Below are positions 52,767-61,115 of a stretch of 64,000 bases of DNA, piece after piece. Positions within the stretch are counted from its first letter, which is position 1. Each line of letters begins with the position of its first letter. Made by a program: the position numbers and the translations under genes. The notes beneath the pieces were generated by a model. The model saw only the letters and a program-made list of their open reading frames with translations. It made no database searches and was not told the DNA's origin. The DNA comes from Burkholderiales bacterium (GTDB lineage Bacteria > Pseudomonadota > Gammaproteobacteria > Burkholderiales > SG8-39). The DNA lies in assembly GCA_027493935.1 (NCBI GenBank), contig JAOSJV010000001.1, positions 2,441,157 through 2,505,156 of the forward strand. The letters run 5' to 3'.

Positions 52767-54299
52767 TTAGTGGACAGCGGAGGACGGGACGACGCCGAAG
52801 AGGTCTTCGGCGTCACGGACAAAGCGGGCAGCGCGGGCGTACGGCGTGGTGCTCTCGACGCCGACGAGCGGTTGCTGGTCGAAGCCGCCGGCGAGAATGG
52901 TCTTGACGGTGCGGTAGAAGATGCTGTCGTGCGCGAGCGCGCGGGCGCAGGCCGCTTCCAGTCGCGCGGCTCCGTAGCGCTCGGCCAGCCGCAGCGTGCT
53001 CTGCGCGGCGCGCAGGCGCTCGACGATCCGATCGGCGAGGAGGCGCTCGATGAACTGCGCGCAGGCGGGCCCGATCTTGGTTGCCTGCTGCACGCACCAG
53101 TCGCGGTCGTGGGCGAAGAAGGCTTGCGCATCGGGCGGCAGGTGGTCACGCACGGTGAAGCGTTGGCCGCGCTTGCGCCCACGGGGATGAAGGGCGACCT
53201 GGCGATAGTCCTGATAAATCGCGATCGCGCCGTCGGTCGCGCGCAACCACAACGCCTGGCCGATCAGGGTGAACGGCACCGAATAGAAGCACCAGTCGAA
53301 CTGGACGTGGCAGTCGCGGTGCACGCGCCCGCGCGCCCAGGTGCCCAGGTCGGGAGCGATCGCCGGCAGCGGGCGCAGCAGCGCCTTCTCGACGGCGAAC
53401 AGCGCGAGCGGTTGCTCGCGCGTGGTGCCGTGGACACGCACACCGGCTTCTTCGAGCACCCAGCGCCGAGCTTGAGCGTTCAGGTCGGCGAGATCGCGAA
53501 ACTCGCGCGTCGGCAGGAAGTTGCCCTTGACGTAGCCGACCCCGCGTTCCACGACGCCCTTCTTTGCCGGATCCGCTGGCGGACACGGGTCGATCTTGAA
53601 ACCGTAGCCCTCGGCGCACTCGGCGTAGGCGCGTTGCACCAGCGGGTCACGCGCGCACGCCTTGGTGATCGCGCACTTGGGGTTGTCGATGATCACTCGT
53701 GCGGGAACGGCGGCGAACCACTCGAAGGCGCGACGGTGACAGCCGAGCCAGGTGGCCACCGTCTGATCCCAGACAAACTCGACGTACTGATGGCGCGAGA
53801 AGCACAGCGTCATCACGAAGCACCAGGTGCGGCGCACTTCTTCGCGTGCGGGATCGAACAGCATCGGCCCGGCGCCGAAATCAACCTGTGCGGCCTCGCC
53901 CGGCGCGAATTGCAACCGTACCGTGGCTTCGGGCGGTCGCCTCGCCGCCAGCGCCCCGAGCATCCGTCGTACCGCCGAGTAACTGCCGGTGTAGCCGTGA
54001 TCGCGGCACAGTGCCGCGTGGATGACGACACCGTTGACGCCGCGCTCGGCCAAACGCGCGACGATGTCGCGAAACGGTTCGACGGTGGAAACAGTGCTAC
54101 GCGCCCGGCGTGCCTGGCCGACGGCAGCCGCGATCGTGGCGTCTTCGGGCAGCGCCGTGTCGGCGACGAGCCACCCTTCCCGTGCCGCCAGCGCCCGCAA
54201 CGCGGCGACCTTCGGCCGGCCCATCAACCGCGACCGGGCAATGTCGCGGTCGGAATCGCCCTGGCGCAAGCGCACCAGGACCGCTCGATACTGGAACAT
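52767..54299 (-). CDS. istA: IS21 transposase IstA
   Basis: 510 residues from ATG 54299. N-terminal HTH (LRQGDSDRDIARSRLMGRPK), DDE integrase core beginning EAAQVDFGAGPMLFD with FSRHQYVEFVWDQ and ARVIIDNPKCAITKA, and C-terminal beta-barrel region. Complete and apparently functional. Confidence 0.93.
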   Translation of the reverse strand: MFQYRAVLVRLRQGDSDRDIARSRLMGRPKVAALRALAAREGWLVADTALPEDATIAAAVGQARRARSTVSTVEPFRDIVARLAERGVNGVVIHAALCRDHGYTGSYSAVRRMLGALAARRPPEATVRLQFAPGEAAQVDFGAGPMLFDPAREEVRRTWCFVMTLCFSRHQYVEFVWDQTVATWLGCHRRAFEWFAAVPARVIIDNPKCAITKACARDPLVQRAYAECAEGYGFKIDPCPPADPAKKGVVERGVGYVKGNFLPTREFRDLADLNAQARRWVLEEAGVRVHGTTREQPLALFAVEKALLRPLPAIAPDLGTWARGRVHRDCHVQFDWCFYSVPFTLIGQALWLRATDGAIAIYQDYRQVALHPRGRKRGQRFTVRDHLPPDAQAFFAHDRDWCVQQATKIGPACAQFIERLLADRIVERLRAAQSTLRLAERYGAARLEAACARALAHDSIFYRTVKTILAGGFDQQPLVGVESTTPYARAARFVRDAEDLFGVVPSSAVH

Positions 54300-54389
54300 C
54301 TCGATTCTCCTGCGCCCCACCGCTCACCTCCCGGACAAAAATCCGGGAGGGTAGCGGCAGCGCGCTCAAGTCGAGATGTCCGTCCTCAC

Positions 54390-54520
54390 CCTGCTGGCCC
54401 CAATATGCCGATCAGCGACTGGCTCCAATATGCCGATCACGGCGTGGCTCCAATATGCCGATCACGCGCTGGCTCCTATACGCCGATCACGAAGTGGCTC
54501 CAATATGCCGATCGCTGACA
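54390..54520. repeat. Terminal repeat array of the IS21 element
   Basis: Five tandem copies of about 27 bases with the core CTCCAATATGCCGATCA (one copy varied to CTCCTATACGCCGATCA). Two inverted copies lie at the other end (51880-51925). These multiple terminal binding sites are typical for IstA of IS21 elements. Confidence 0.8.
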
Positions 54521-54960
54521 ACCCCGTTGATGTAGGCGCCAAACGCATTCTTGGCGCGGCCCGACGGCTGAACAAGTATCGTCCCGTCCTTCCGCTCTTC
54601 GACATACCAACGGGACGTGCTCTCTAGTTTCGCGCTGTCTGGATCGTGCAGAACTGACTTCAGCGCGATGAGGCATGCTCCGCGGGCAGCACTCAGTCTC
54701 TGTTCTCGTGCCTTGGCTGCCTCCTCCGCGGCGCGCTGCGCCGGGTTCAGCGCGGCAAGCCGTGCAGCTTCCCTCTCAGCGGCAGCATCACTCGCCTTCT
54801 GTCCCTGGATCATTCCCCAAACGGTGAACACGCCGACGAGGATGAAAAACCCGGCGAAGAGCTTGGTGACAAACGAGGTACGACGCTTCCCGCAGTTCGG
54901 GCAAGCCCTCGCACTGCTGCTGAACTCTTTCCCACACTCTTTGCATTTGACGAGTGCCAT
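54521..54960 (-). pseudogene. Zinc-ribbon membrane cassette gene, 5' part
   Basis: MALVKCKECGKEFSSSARAC followed by PNCGKRR forms a CxxC...CxxC zinc ribbon. A membrane segment LFAGFFILVGVFTVWGMI follows, then an Ala/Glu-rich coiled coil and a domain ending KNAFGAYINGV, where IS21 enters. It resembles zinc-ribbon membrane proteins of unknown role. Rejoins with 51801-51875. Confidence 0.8.
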
Positions 54961-54981
54961 AGTGCTGACTCCCTGAGTGGG

Positions 54982-55062
54982 GTCTAACGTTTGCGCTAAC
55001 CGGCGCGGGGCGAGCGGGCGGAGCCCGCCGGCCCCGCGTCCGGGTTCAGCGCGCGGTTAGGT
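54982..55062 (-). repeat. attC site
   Basis: GTCTAAC at 54982-54988 and GTTAGGT at 55056-55062; arms GCGCTAACCGGCGCGGGGC / GCCCCGCGTCCGGGTTCAGCGC as an almost perfect hairpin. Confidence 0.88.
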
Positions 55063-55136
55063 TTGTTGGCCCACCAGTTCGTGGTCTGAGTAGTGAACTT
55101 AAACGACTTGATTTCCGGATCTGACGCGTACTTTGC
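54996..55136 (-). pseudogene. PD-(D/E)XK-like nuclease cassette gene, 3' part (cut by IS1634)
   Basis: Encodes AKYASDPEIKSFKFTTQTTN and WWANKPNRALNPDAG, reading into the attC before stopping. Rejoins with 57377-57784 after removing IS1634 copy 2 and one CTTTGC to give one 180-residue frame. Confidence 0.75.
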
Positions 55137-55195
55137 CTTACATTCCGCACATCGCCGGACGCATTTGTCCGTAATTTCCGGAGCGCGCACCCGGT

Positions 55196-55567
55196 TCAGT
55201 GATCGCGAGGTGCTTCGGCCTCGATGAGGCGCTCGGTTTCTGTCTCCCAGTCGCGCAGCAGCTTCTTCACCTTGCGGTAGTTGTCGATGGCACGGCGCAT
55301 GAGCTGCGCCTGCTCGGCAGAGAGCCGGCGACGTACGAGCTTGCCGCCCTGCATGTGCCCCCAGTCGTAGTACGGTCCGTGGCGGGCGGCGGGATCCTCG
55401 GCGCAGCGGCAGCCGGGTTTGCCGCATCGGCTCAGGTGCTCGTAGAGCGTGCCCGAGCACAGGTAGTCGGTCTGTCCGATGGCGGTGCGGATCTTCTCGA
55501 TGCGTTGACGTGATAGCCGCGCCTGCGTGGCGAGGTTGCGTTTTGGCGTGGTGCTTGACTTGGCCAT
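55196..55567 (-). CDS. IS-borne accessory protein (DUF6788-like), intact
   Basis: 123 residues: MAKSSTTPKRNLATQARLSR, RQRIEKIRTAIGQTDYLCSG, LSRCGKPGCRCAEDPAARHG, PYYDWGHMQGGKLVRRRLSA and a helical end RLIEAEAPRDH. Cys-rich middle (possible metal site). Divergent from, and slightly overlapping, the transposase start. Accessory function unknown. Confidence 0.7.
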   Translation of the reverse strand: MAKSSTTPKRNLATQARLSRQRIEKIRTAIGQTDYLCSGTLYEHLSRCGKPGCRCAEDPAARHGPYYDWGHMQGGKLVRRRLSAEQAQLMRRAIDNYRKVKKLLRDWETETERLIEAEAPRDH

Positions 55568-57308
55568 ATCTGTTGGTAATACTATCGGCAGATTGTACCG
55601 ACCGCAACCCCGCCCACCGGAACGCTTCGCTCTGCTGAGCGAACGACTGGGACCGTTACCCCTGGTCAACCACTTCCTCGAGCGCATGGGCCTGCCGGCC
55701 CTGCTTGAGAAGTACGTCCCCACCGCCGATCGGCGCAGTGCCGTCACCCACGCCCAGGCGCTCGGCGTGCTGCTGCGCTCGATCCTCGTGGAGCGCGAGC
55801 CGGTCTACCGCCAGCACGAGACCGTGCACGGGTTCGCGCCGGGGATGTTCGGCATCGACGCCGCGCAGATGCAGCGCCTGTCCGACGACCGCATCGGGCG
55901 CGCCCTGGACCGGCTCTTCGATGCCGACCGCGGCGCACTGCTCACCGCGGTCGTGATCGCCGTCGGCCAGCGCTTCGGCGTGGCCTTCGATCGGCTGCAC
56001 AACGACTCGACCTCGATCGCGCTGTCCGGCCAGTACCGGGCCGCCAGCGGACGGGCGCTGCGTGCGCGCACGGCACCGGTGATCACCTTCGGCTTCAGCA
56101 AGGATCACCGCCCGGATCTGAAGCAGCTGCTGTTCATCCTCAGCGTCACCGCCGACGGGGTGCCGGCCTCGTTTCGCTGCGCCGACGGCAACACCAGCGA
56201 CTCGGTCACCCACGTCCAGAGCTGGGAGGCGCTGCGCGCGGTGGCCGGCCGCGCCGACTTCCTGTACGTCGCCGACTCCAAGCTGTGCTCCTACGAGAAC
56301 ATGCGGCACATCCACGCCGCGGGCGGGCGCTTCGTCACCGTGATGCCCCGCAGCCGCCAGGAGGACGCGCGCTTTCGCAAGTGGATCCAGACCCACGATC
56401 CGGCGTGGGAGCTCGTCTGGGAGCGACCCAATGCCCGGCATGCCGATGGCCCGAGGGACTGCTGGTACGTCTATCGTCAACCGTTACCCTCGATGGAGGT
56501 CTGGCCCATCACCTGGGTGTGGAGCACGCTGCTCACGCTGCACCAGCGCGCCCGGCGCGATCGCCGGCTGGCCGGCGCCACCGAGGCGCTCGAGCAGTTG
56601 CACCGGCGCCTGGCGGGGGCGCGAGCGCGGCTGCGCGGCGCCGCCGAGATCGACCGGCGCGTGGCCGAGATCCTCGAGCAGTACCGGGTCGCCAGCTACT
56701 TGAAGGTCAAACGCGTAGTGCGCGAGGAGCACAGCTTCAAGCAGCTGCGCCGCGGCCGCCCCGGCCCCGACACCGCCTACCGCAAGATCACCCGTCGGCG
56801 TTTCGACATCGAGTGGTCGATCGACGCCGCAGCGGTGGCCTACGACGAGAAGAGCGACGGCATGTATCCGTTGCTCAGCAACGACCGGACCCTCACCCCC
56901 GTGCAGGTGCTCGAAGCCCACAAGGGCCAGCCCACCATCGAGAAGCGATTCGAGCAGGTCAAGACCGTGCATGAGATCGCCCCGGTGTACCTGAAGAACG
57001 AGGGCCGCATCGAGGCGCTGTTCACGCTGTACTTCCTGGCCCTGCTCGTGCAGGCGCTCATCGAGCGCGAGCTACGTCTGGCGATGCAGCGCGAGGCCAT
57101 CGACGAGTTGCCGCTCTACCCCGAGCAGCGCCAGTGCCGTCGGCCCACCACCGAGCAGGTGCTGCGCCTGTTCAGCCTCGCGCAGCGCCACCGCCTGTTG
57201 CACGAGGGCCAGACCGTGCAGACCTTCGATGCCGACCTCACCGACCTCCAGCGCCAGATCCTCGCCCTGATCGCCGTCCCCGCACACGCCTACCGCGTCA
57301 GCGCCTGA
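55527..57308 (+). CDS. IS1634-family transposase, intact copy
   Basis: 593 residues as drawn; the real start may be one of the internal GTG/TTG codons around 55548-55560. DDE core with FDRLHNDSTSIALSGQY, PVITFGFSKDHRPDLKQLLF, LYVADSKLCSYENM and, late in the protein, HKGQPTIEKRFEQVKTVHEI with the catalytic glutamate. The C-terminal FTLYFLALLVQALIERELR is typical. The only unbroken copy of the two here. Confidence 0.92.
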   Translation: MARLRFGVVLDLAISVGNTIGRLYRPQPRPPERFALLSERLGPLPLVNHFLERMGLPALLEKYVPTADRRSAVTHAQALGVLLRSILVEREPVYRQHETVHGFAPGMFGIDAAQMQRLSDDRIGRALDRLFDADRGALLTAVVIAVGQRFGVAFDRLHNDSTSIALSGQYRAASGRALRARTAPVITFGFSKDHRPDLKQLLFILSVTADGVPASFRCADGNTSDSVTHVQSWEALRAVAGRADFLYVADSKLCSYENMRHIHAAGGRFVTVMPRSRQEDARFRKWIQTHDPAWELVWERPNARHADGPRDCWYVYRQPLPSMEVWPITWVWSTLLTLHQRARRDRRLAGATEALEQLHRRLAGARARLRGAAEIDRRVAEILEQYRVASYLKVKRVVREEHSFKQLRRGRPGPDTAYRKITRRRFDIEWSIDAAAVAYDEKSDGMYPLLSNDRTLTPVQVLEAHKGQPTIEKRFEQVKTVHEIAPVYLKNEGRIEALFTLYFLALLVQALIERELRLAMQREAIDELPLYPEQRQCRRPTTEQVLRLFSLAQRHRLLHEGQTVQTFDADLTDLQRQILALIAVPAHAYRVSA

Positions 57309-57376
57309 TCCCCAGCGCTTCGGCGTCGCCTCAGGAAATTCGCTCCAAATGCGTCCGCCGATGTGCGGAATGTAAG

Positions 57377-57784
57377 CTTTGCCGTCCACTTATCACCCAT
57401 TTTCCAAGAGATCACCCTGTTGCCGGCAGGATGCAATGCGAGCAGGTGCGCCTTACTGAGGATGTAGACGGAAATTGCTTCGGCTTCGTCGACGACCACC
57501 GCGAAATAAGGCTTACAGTCGAACGCCTTGCACGCCGCGTCGAGCTTTGTGAGATTGTCGTTTGGGATGCTGACATACGTGCCTTCTGTCCCGGGATTTC
57601 GAGACCGCGATTTAACTGAGATTCCCATGATTTCGTCGGCGTGTGGGTTTCTAGCGATGATGTCAACGCCGACGTGGTCGACATACGCGCATTCAAACCC
57701 ATACTTCGATAGCCAATAGAGAACCAATCGCTCGGCGAAGTCGCCAGTGATCTTGGAATGTCGGGAGCTCTTGGATATTTCCAT
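57377..57784 (-). pseudogene. PD-(D/E)XK-like nuclease cassette gene, 5' part
   Basis: MEISKSSRHSKITGDFAERL, VLYWLSKYGFECAYVDHVGV, DIIARNPHADEIMGISVKSR. The GDFAERL helix, the aspartate in GVDIIA and the lysine in ISVKSR form a PD-(D/E)XK-like core, as in restriction endonuclease-like and RNA-processing families. It ends at GDKWTAK where IS1634 copy 2 enters. Confidence 0.7.
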
Positions 57785-57797
57785 CGAGTCCGTGCAA

Positions 57798-57899
57798 ACC
57801 TAACGCTCGCGCTGAGCCGCCGCCGAGGCGCAAAGCGCCGAGGGCACCGCCAGCCGGCGAAGCCCGCTGGCGGCGGTCGGCTCGAGCGCGATGTTAGGC
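57798..57899 (-). repeat. attC site (102-base family)
   Basis: ACCTAAC at 57798-57804 and GTTAGGC at 57893-57899, arms as in 42793 and 45626. Confidence 0.9.
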
Positions 57900-58127
57900 A
57901 TCGTCCTCACGTAGCTCCCTGGGCGCAAGCTGCGGATGGGCTGCAAAGATCGGCTTCAACAAGACGTCCCAGATTTCAGCCAGGACCTCGCCAGCCGCAC
58001 GTCGGTACGCCTCCAGCTCTGCCTCTGAGCACCGAGACTGAACCAACGCGACGGACGCATCAATGCGGCCGCTGACATCGAGGAGAGTCTCGGTGATCTT
58101 CTTGGCCACGTCCGCATCGGCAATCAC
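57894..58127 (-). CDS. Hypothetical small helical protein
   Basis: 77 residues: MIADADVAKKITETLLDVSG, RIDASVALVQSRCSEAELEA and LLKPIFAAHPQLAPRELRED. All-helical, soluble, complete; stop in the attC core box. No family recognised. Single-gene cassette. Confidence 0.65.
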   Translation of the reverse strand: MIADADVAKKITETLLDVSGRIDASVALVQSRCSEAELEAYRRAAGEVLAEIWDVLLKPIFAAHPQLAPRELREDDA

Positions 58128-58140
58128 GTTTCCCTCCGAG

Positions 58141-58221
58141 GCCTAACGTCGCCGATGAGCGGCCGCGAAACAGCGGGCGAAAGCCCGCTGTGAAGTGGTC
58201 CGCTCGATCGGCTGGTTATGC
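58141..58221 (-). repeat. attC site
   Basis: GCCTAAC at 58141-58147 and GTTATGC at 58215-58221; inner palindrome AGCGGGCGAAAGCCCGCT. Confidence 0.88.
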
Positions 58222-58857
58222 CGCAGCATCGCCAAGTCTCTGCCATTCCATGTTTCCGATCAGAGTCGAACGTACGATCTCCAATGCGCTGCAACCTTTG
58301 ATCGCGTGAATCGTCTTCTTCACATGGGGGGCGAGAGAAGGGTGCATCCAAGGGCTCAGGGTAACCCGATCGATGCAGTTCAGAGGCAACGGAATGTCCA
58401 ACTTCGCGCACCGCTCAGATTCTGACTCGTAAATGAGTCGCAGCTCCTCCTCGTGCTCGAAAGCGAACCGTTTTAGGAACGGAAGATCTCGGGTCTTGAG
58501 CTGACGATTGCGAATCTCGCTTAGCGTGAGGTATGTAACATTCCGCGTTCGAATCCCAGGATGGCGCTTCACTGCGGAAAGAAGATTTGAGCGAACAAAG
58601 CGAACGCAGACACCGCCGGAACCGCTAGCGAAGACCCGCCAGTGATGGTAAGTCTCCGAAGACTGAGTAAAGCAGAGGGCCAAGAGCGATTTCAGGCTCT
58701 TCCTCTCCTTATACAGGGCAAGATAGTAGGCATCGTTTTGATCGTCCCACGACTTCGGATCAAGAAGCGTCAGTGTCCGTTCATTCAGCATGTAAATGAG
58801 CGCAGGAAGATCAGTGTACCGCCGCAGAACTGCTTCACTCACGAATCGCCTCGTCAT
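58216..58857 (-). CDS. DUF2971-like protein
   Basis: 213 residues from ATG 58857, which overlaps the previous stop by three bases; a frame to 58902 has no better start. Family-like features: LIYMLNERTLTLLDPKSWDD, LALCFTQSSETYHHWRVFAS, GSGGVCVRFVRSNL and FEHEEELRLIYES. DUF2971 proteins are uncharacterised and are sometimes found in defence islands. Third gene of a three-gene cassette. Confidence 0.7.
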   Translation of the reverse strand: MTRRFVSEAVLRRYTDLPALIYMLNERTLTLLDPKSWDDQNDAYYLALYKERKSLKSLLALCFTQSSETYHHWRVFASGSGGVCVRFVRSNLLSAVKRHPGIRTRNVTYLTLSEIRNRQLKTRDLPFLKRFAFEHEEELRLIYESESERCAKLDIPLPLNCIDRVTLSPWMHPSLAPHVKKTIHAIKGCSALEIVRSTLIGNMEWQRLGDAAA

Positions 58858-59615
58858 AGCAGCTTGGCGTGGTGGAGGAACTCTTCGAGAACGATCCGAC
58901 AATCTGAGCGGAGTCCTTCAAGATCTTCCCGACGAGCATGATAGTAACGGCCGTGAGCAGAGTTATGCCCCGCATCTCCAAGCGCGGGAAGAGCCTTCTT
59001 GCAGTTGCGTGACAAACTCCAGCTGCTTTCATTGAGCGCACGGCTGATTAGATCTGATAGGTGGAGGTAATCGCCATTCGGAGCCTTGATCTTCGAAGCG
59101 ATCCCCTTCGCCTCAAATGCCTCAATGATGGCGACCTCGAGGAGCCGTCTCATCATCACCGCACTTGCGTCGTACCATCCCTGCGAGAAGCAACCGTTCA
59201 TCTGCCGTCCAACGGTGACGAGATAACCGCGGCCAGCCTGACTCAGGATACTCAACGGAAACAGACCGTCGTCCTCCCGAGGAGGCGGATTCGCTGATCG
59301 CCAGGTTGTCCGAAGGGAAAAAGTCAGGTCGCGCGCAGCCTCCGCTCGTGCCGTCGGTGTGGTGGAAGGAGCAAAGACACGTTCGATCATCTCGCCTAGG
59401 GCCGATGAATCGCCGGGCGTGAGAGGAGTGAGCTCTCGGTAGAGGTTAGTGGCGTCGGCCCGGAGTTCGACGAGCTTGTTGGCGTAGTAGTTCGCGCCGG
59501 ACAAGCTGACGTGATTGCGACGGGCTGTCTTCGCGAGTTCAACGGCGCGGGCCACAAGCGCTGCGAGCTCTTCTGTTGGGCTGGCGGGTGGCTGCCCTTT
59601 TGGCCTCCGCGCCAT
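58854..59615 (-). CDS. Hypothetical protein, DUF4145-like C-terminal half
   Basis: 253 residues. The N-terminal helical region (TEELAALVARAVELAKTARR) is followed by SILSQAGRGYLVTVGRQMNG, CFSQGWYDASAVMMRRLLEV and KALPALGDAGHNSAHGRYYH. The layout 'A...R.LLE...IE...K' then 'H..GN.AAH' resembles DUF4145-type or HEPN-like helical domains. It starts four bases after the upstream gene and overlaps the DUF2971 gene, so the three are one translational unit. Confidence 0.6.
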   Translation of the reverse strand: MARRPKGQPPASPTEELAALVARAVELAKTARRNHVSLSGANYYANKLVELRADATNLYRELTPLTPGDSSALGEMIERVFAPSTTPTARAEAARDLTFSLRTTWRSANPPPREDDGLFPLSILSQAGRGYLVTVGRQMNGCFSQGWYDASAVMMRRLLEVAIIEAFEAKGIASKIKAPNGDYLHLSDLISRALNESSWSLSRNCKKALPALGDAGHNSAHGRYYHARREDLEGLRSDCRIVLEEFLHHAKLL

Positions 59616-59618
59616 TGC

Positions 59619-60053
59619 CTACCACTCTGAGTAGTTGTAGCTAGCCTTCTTAGCCTTGTCGTCGGACTTCGCCTTGTGACGACGCAGAACCCGGTCCTGG
59701 CACAACGATTGGAGTGGGCCGCTGAGGCTAGTCAAAGCGATATGGTGACCACGGTTCGCAAGCTCCGCCTTCACTTGTGCGATGGTCTTCGGCTTCTTGA
59801 AGAATCCGTCATCGAACAGACCCCGGATGTATCCTTTCGGGCCACGGCTCTTCTTGGCCTTCGCGGGCGCGCGCGTGGAGCGTCTTGGACTTTTCGCGGC
59901 GCGGGCCTCAGTCTGCGTTGTGCCTGTGCTTCCCGAGAGGAGATCATCAAGAACCCGCTCAAATGCGACTCGTCGGAGTTCCGGATCTTTGATGGCCTTC
60001 GTCGCCTCTTCTGCTTGGGTAACGAGTTCAGCGTACGGCTTCGACTTCTTCAT
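59619..60053 (-). CDS. Hypothetical basic protein
   Basis: 144 residues. A helical N-terminus MKKSKPYAELVTQAEEATKA is followed by a long basic, disordered Pro/Ala/Lys linker and a C-terminal winged-helix-like domain: YIRGLFDDGFFKKPKTIAQV, KAELANRGHHIALTSLSGPL, LCQDRVLRRHKAK. The C-terminal part could bind DNA or RNA. First gene of the three-gene cassette. Confidence 0.6.
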   Translation of the reverse strand: MKKSKPYAELVTQAEEATKAIKDPELRRVAFERVLDDLLSGSTGTTQTEARAAKSPRRSTRAPAKAKKSRGPKGYIRGLFDDGFFKKPKTIAQVKAELANRGHHIALTSLSGPLQSLCQDRVLRRHKAKSDDKAKKASYNYSEW

Positions 60054-60111
60054 CCTCCCTCCGGTACGGGTGTTGAGCTAAGCGCAACCTTGTCCACCTC
60101 GACTCCTGTCG

Positions 60112-60175
60112 GCATAACGCTCGCGATCAGCGGCGGGCCGCGAAGCGGACCGTCCGCTGCATCGCGTTGTTAGCC
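60112..60175 (-). repeat. attC site (64 bases)
   Basis: GCATAAC at 60112-60118 and GTTAGCC at 60169-60175; arms GCTCGCGATCAGCGG / CCGCTGCATCGCG. Confidence 0.85.
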
Positions 60176-60181
60176 GTCGCG

Positions 60182-61044
60182 TCACTCCTCGTCTCCCGAC
60201 AGCGTGGCGATCACGCTTCGAAGTTCGACGACCTCAAGGTGCGGTGGACACTCAGGCCAGTTGTGCCGCCAGCAGACGATGACGTCACAACCTTCCGGTG
60301 GATGACCGTGATCGCGAAAGTTGCGGCTCTCGTACTCGAACTCGATGCGCACCCTTTGCCACTTGCCGGCGTCGACTTGGCGCTTGGCCTCGCAGTCGGG
60401 AAGCCTGCTTGAACAGCCTCCACAAGGTACCCAAGTTCGCGCGCAACCATGCCGAATAGGAAGACGACTCCGTCCTCATTGACCGGCTCGTGTCGCAAGC
60501 CTCGGAAGTCGATTGGATTGCCGTATGTAGGCCGGTCCTGGAGCTTGAGGTGACGGTGACGGGTGGAGTTCGACTCGGGCGATAGGGAGACCCCGGGCAT
60601 CGGGGTGGCTGTTCGCAGCGCGGCAGGGGTTTCGAGCGGAAGAAGGGCCACAACGTCCGCCCACTCTGGACGACTCCCCGCGAATTCTCGGAACTTGGCC
60701 GGGATGCCAGACCACGGGCCGAACTTTCGTTCGAAGACCCCTGGGCTGTAACTTCCGTCACGCCGGTATTGGTTGCGCGTCGGGATTCGACGCCCCCGCC
60801 GAACGAGCTCACCCCAGTCCTCCAGAAGAACCGACGGCTCGAGAGGAAGGTTGGTCGGATCCGAGTCGAGCCCGGCAGCGCGAACCGCCTCGCGCCAGCT
60901 CGGAAAGTGCCGCAGCACTTGGTACTCGGTCATGCCGGACGCGCGCATGAACTCCCTGCGCGACGGAGCACGTCCGAGCGTCTTAGCGCTCTCCCGGATC
61001 GCATCGACGACCGCGGTCTGGTCTGGAGTCAGATTGCTCGTCAT
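60182..61044 (-). CDS. Protein with homing-endonuclease-associated repeats and a nuclease-like C-terminal domain, frame broken by one base
   Basis: N-terminal repeats resemble homing-endonuclease-associated (HNR) modules: LGRAPSRREFMRASGMTEYQ, LRHFPSWREAVRAAG and YSPGVFERKFGPWSGIPAKF. After the three-G run at 60398-60400 one added base restores DCEAKRQVDAGKWQRVRIEF, EYESRNFRDHGHPPEGCDVI and VCWRHNWPECPPHLEVVELR, then a stop at 60182. The C-terminal module (IEFE ... CDVIVCW) looks like a PD-(D/E)XK-type fold. About 286 residues. First intact cassette next to the integrase side. Confidence 0.65.
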
Positions 61045-61056
61045 CTCACCTCAGAC

Positions 61057-61115
61057 GGCTAACGATCAGGATCTTATCTGCCGTGCGGCAGCATGGCGGA
61101 TAAGATCGGTTGAAC
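61057..61115 (-). repeat. attC site (59 bases), bordering the IS91-like element
   Basis: GGCTAAC at 61057-61063 and GTTGAAC at 61109-61115, arms GATCTTATCTGCC / GGCGGATAAGATC. The IS91-like element ends directly against the GAAC of the core box. Confidence 0.85.

Larger units (their letters stand above)
51876..54520. mobile_element. IS21-family element
   Basis: 2645 bases with TGT...ACA ends (TGTCGCTGATCGGC at the left, complement of TGTCAGCGATCGGC at the right) and a five-base duplication ACCCC (51871-51875, 54521-54525). It contains istA and istB on the minus strand and multiple terminal repeats. Inserted in a cassette gene. Confidence 0.92.
55137..57376. mobile_element. IS1634-like element, copy 2 (intact)
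   Basis: 2240 bases; inverted ends CTTACATTCCGCACATCG...; six-base duplication CTTTGC (55131-55136, 57377-57382). Both genes are open. Three bases shorter than copy 1. Confidence 0.92.

Noticed and set aside
52197..54518. 773-codon plus-strand frame
   Set aside because: Antisense shadow of istA and istB.
57134..57619. 161-codon plus-strand ORF at the end of IS1634 copy 2
   Set aside because: Starts in an alternative frame of the transposase and crosses the IS boundary into the antisense of the nuclease gene.
36199..57899. CRISPR array made of the recurrent 60-120-base repeats
   Set aside because: Spacing is gene-sized and irregular, repeats are imperfect palindromes with RYYYAAC/GTTRRRY boxes, and no cas genes are present; they are attC sites.
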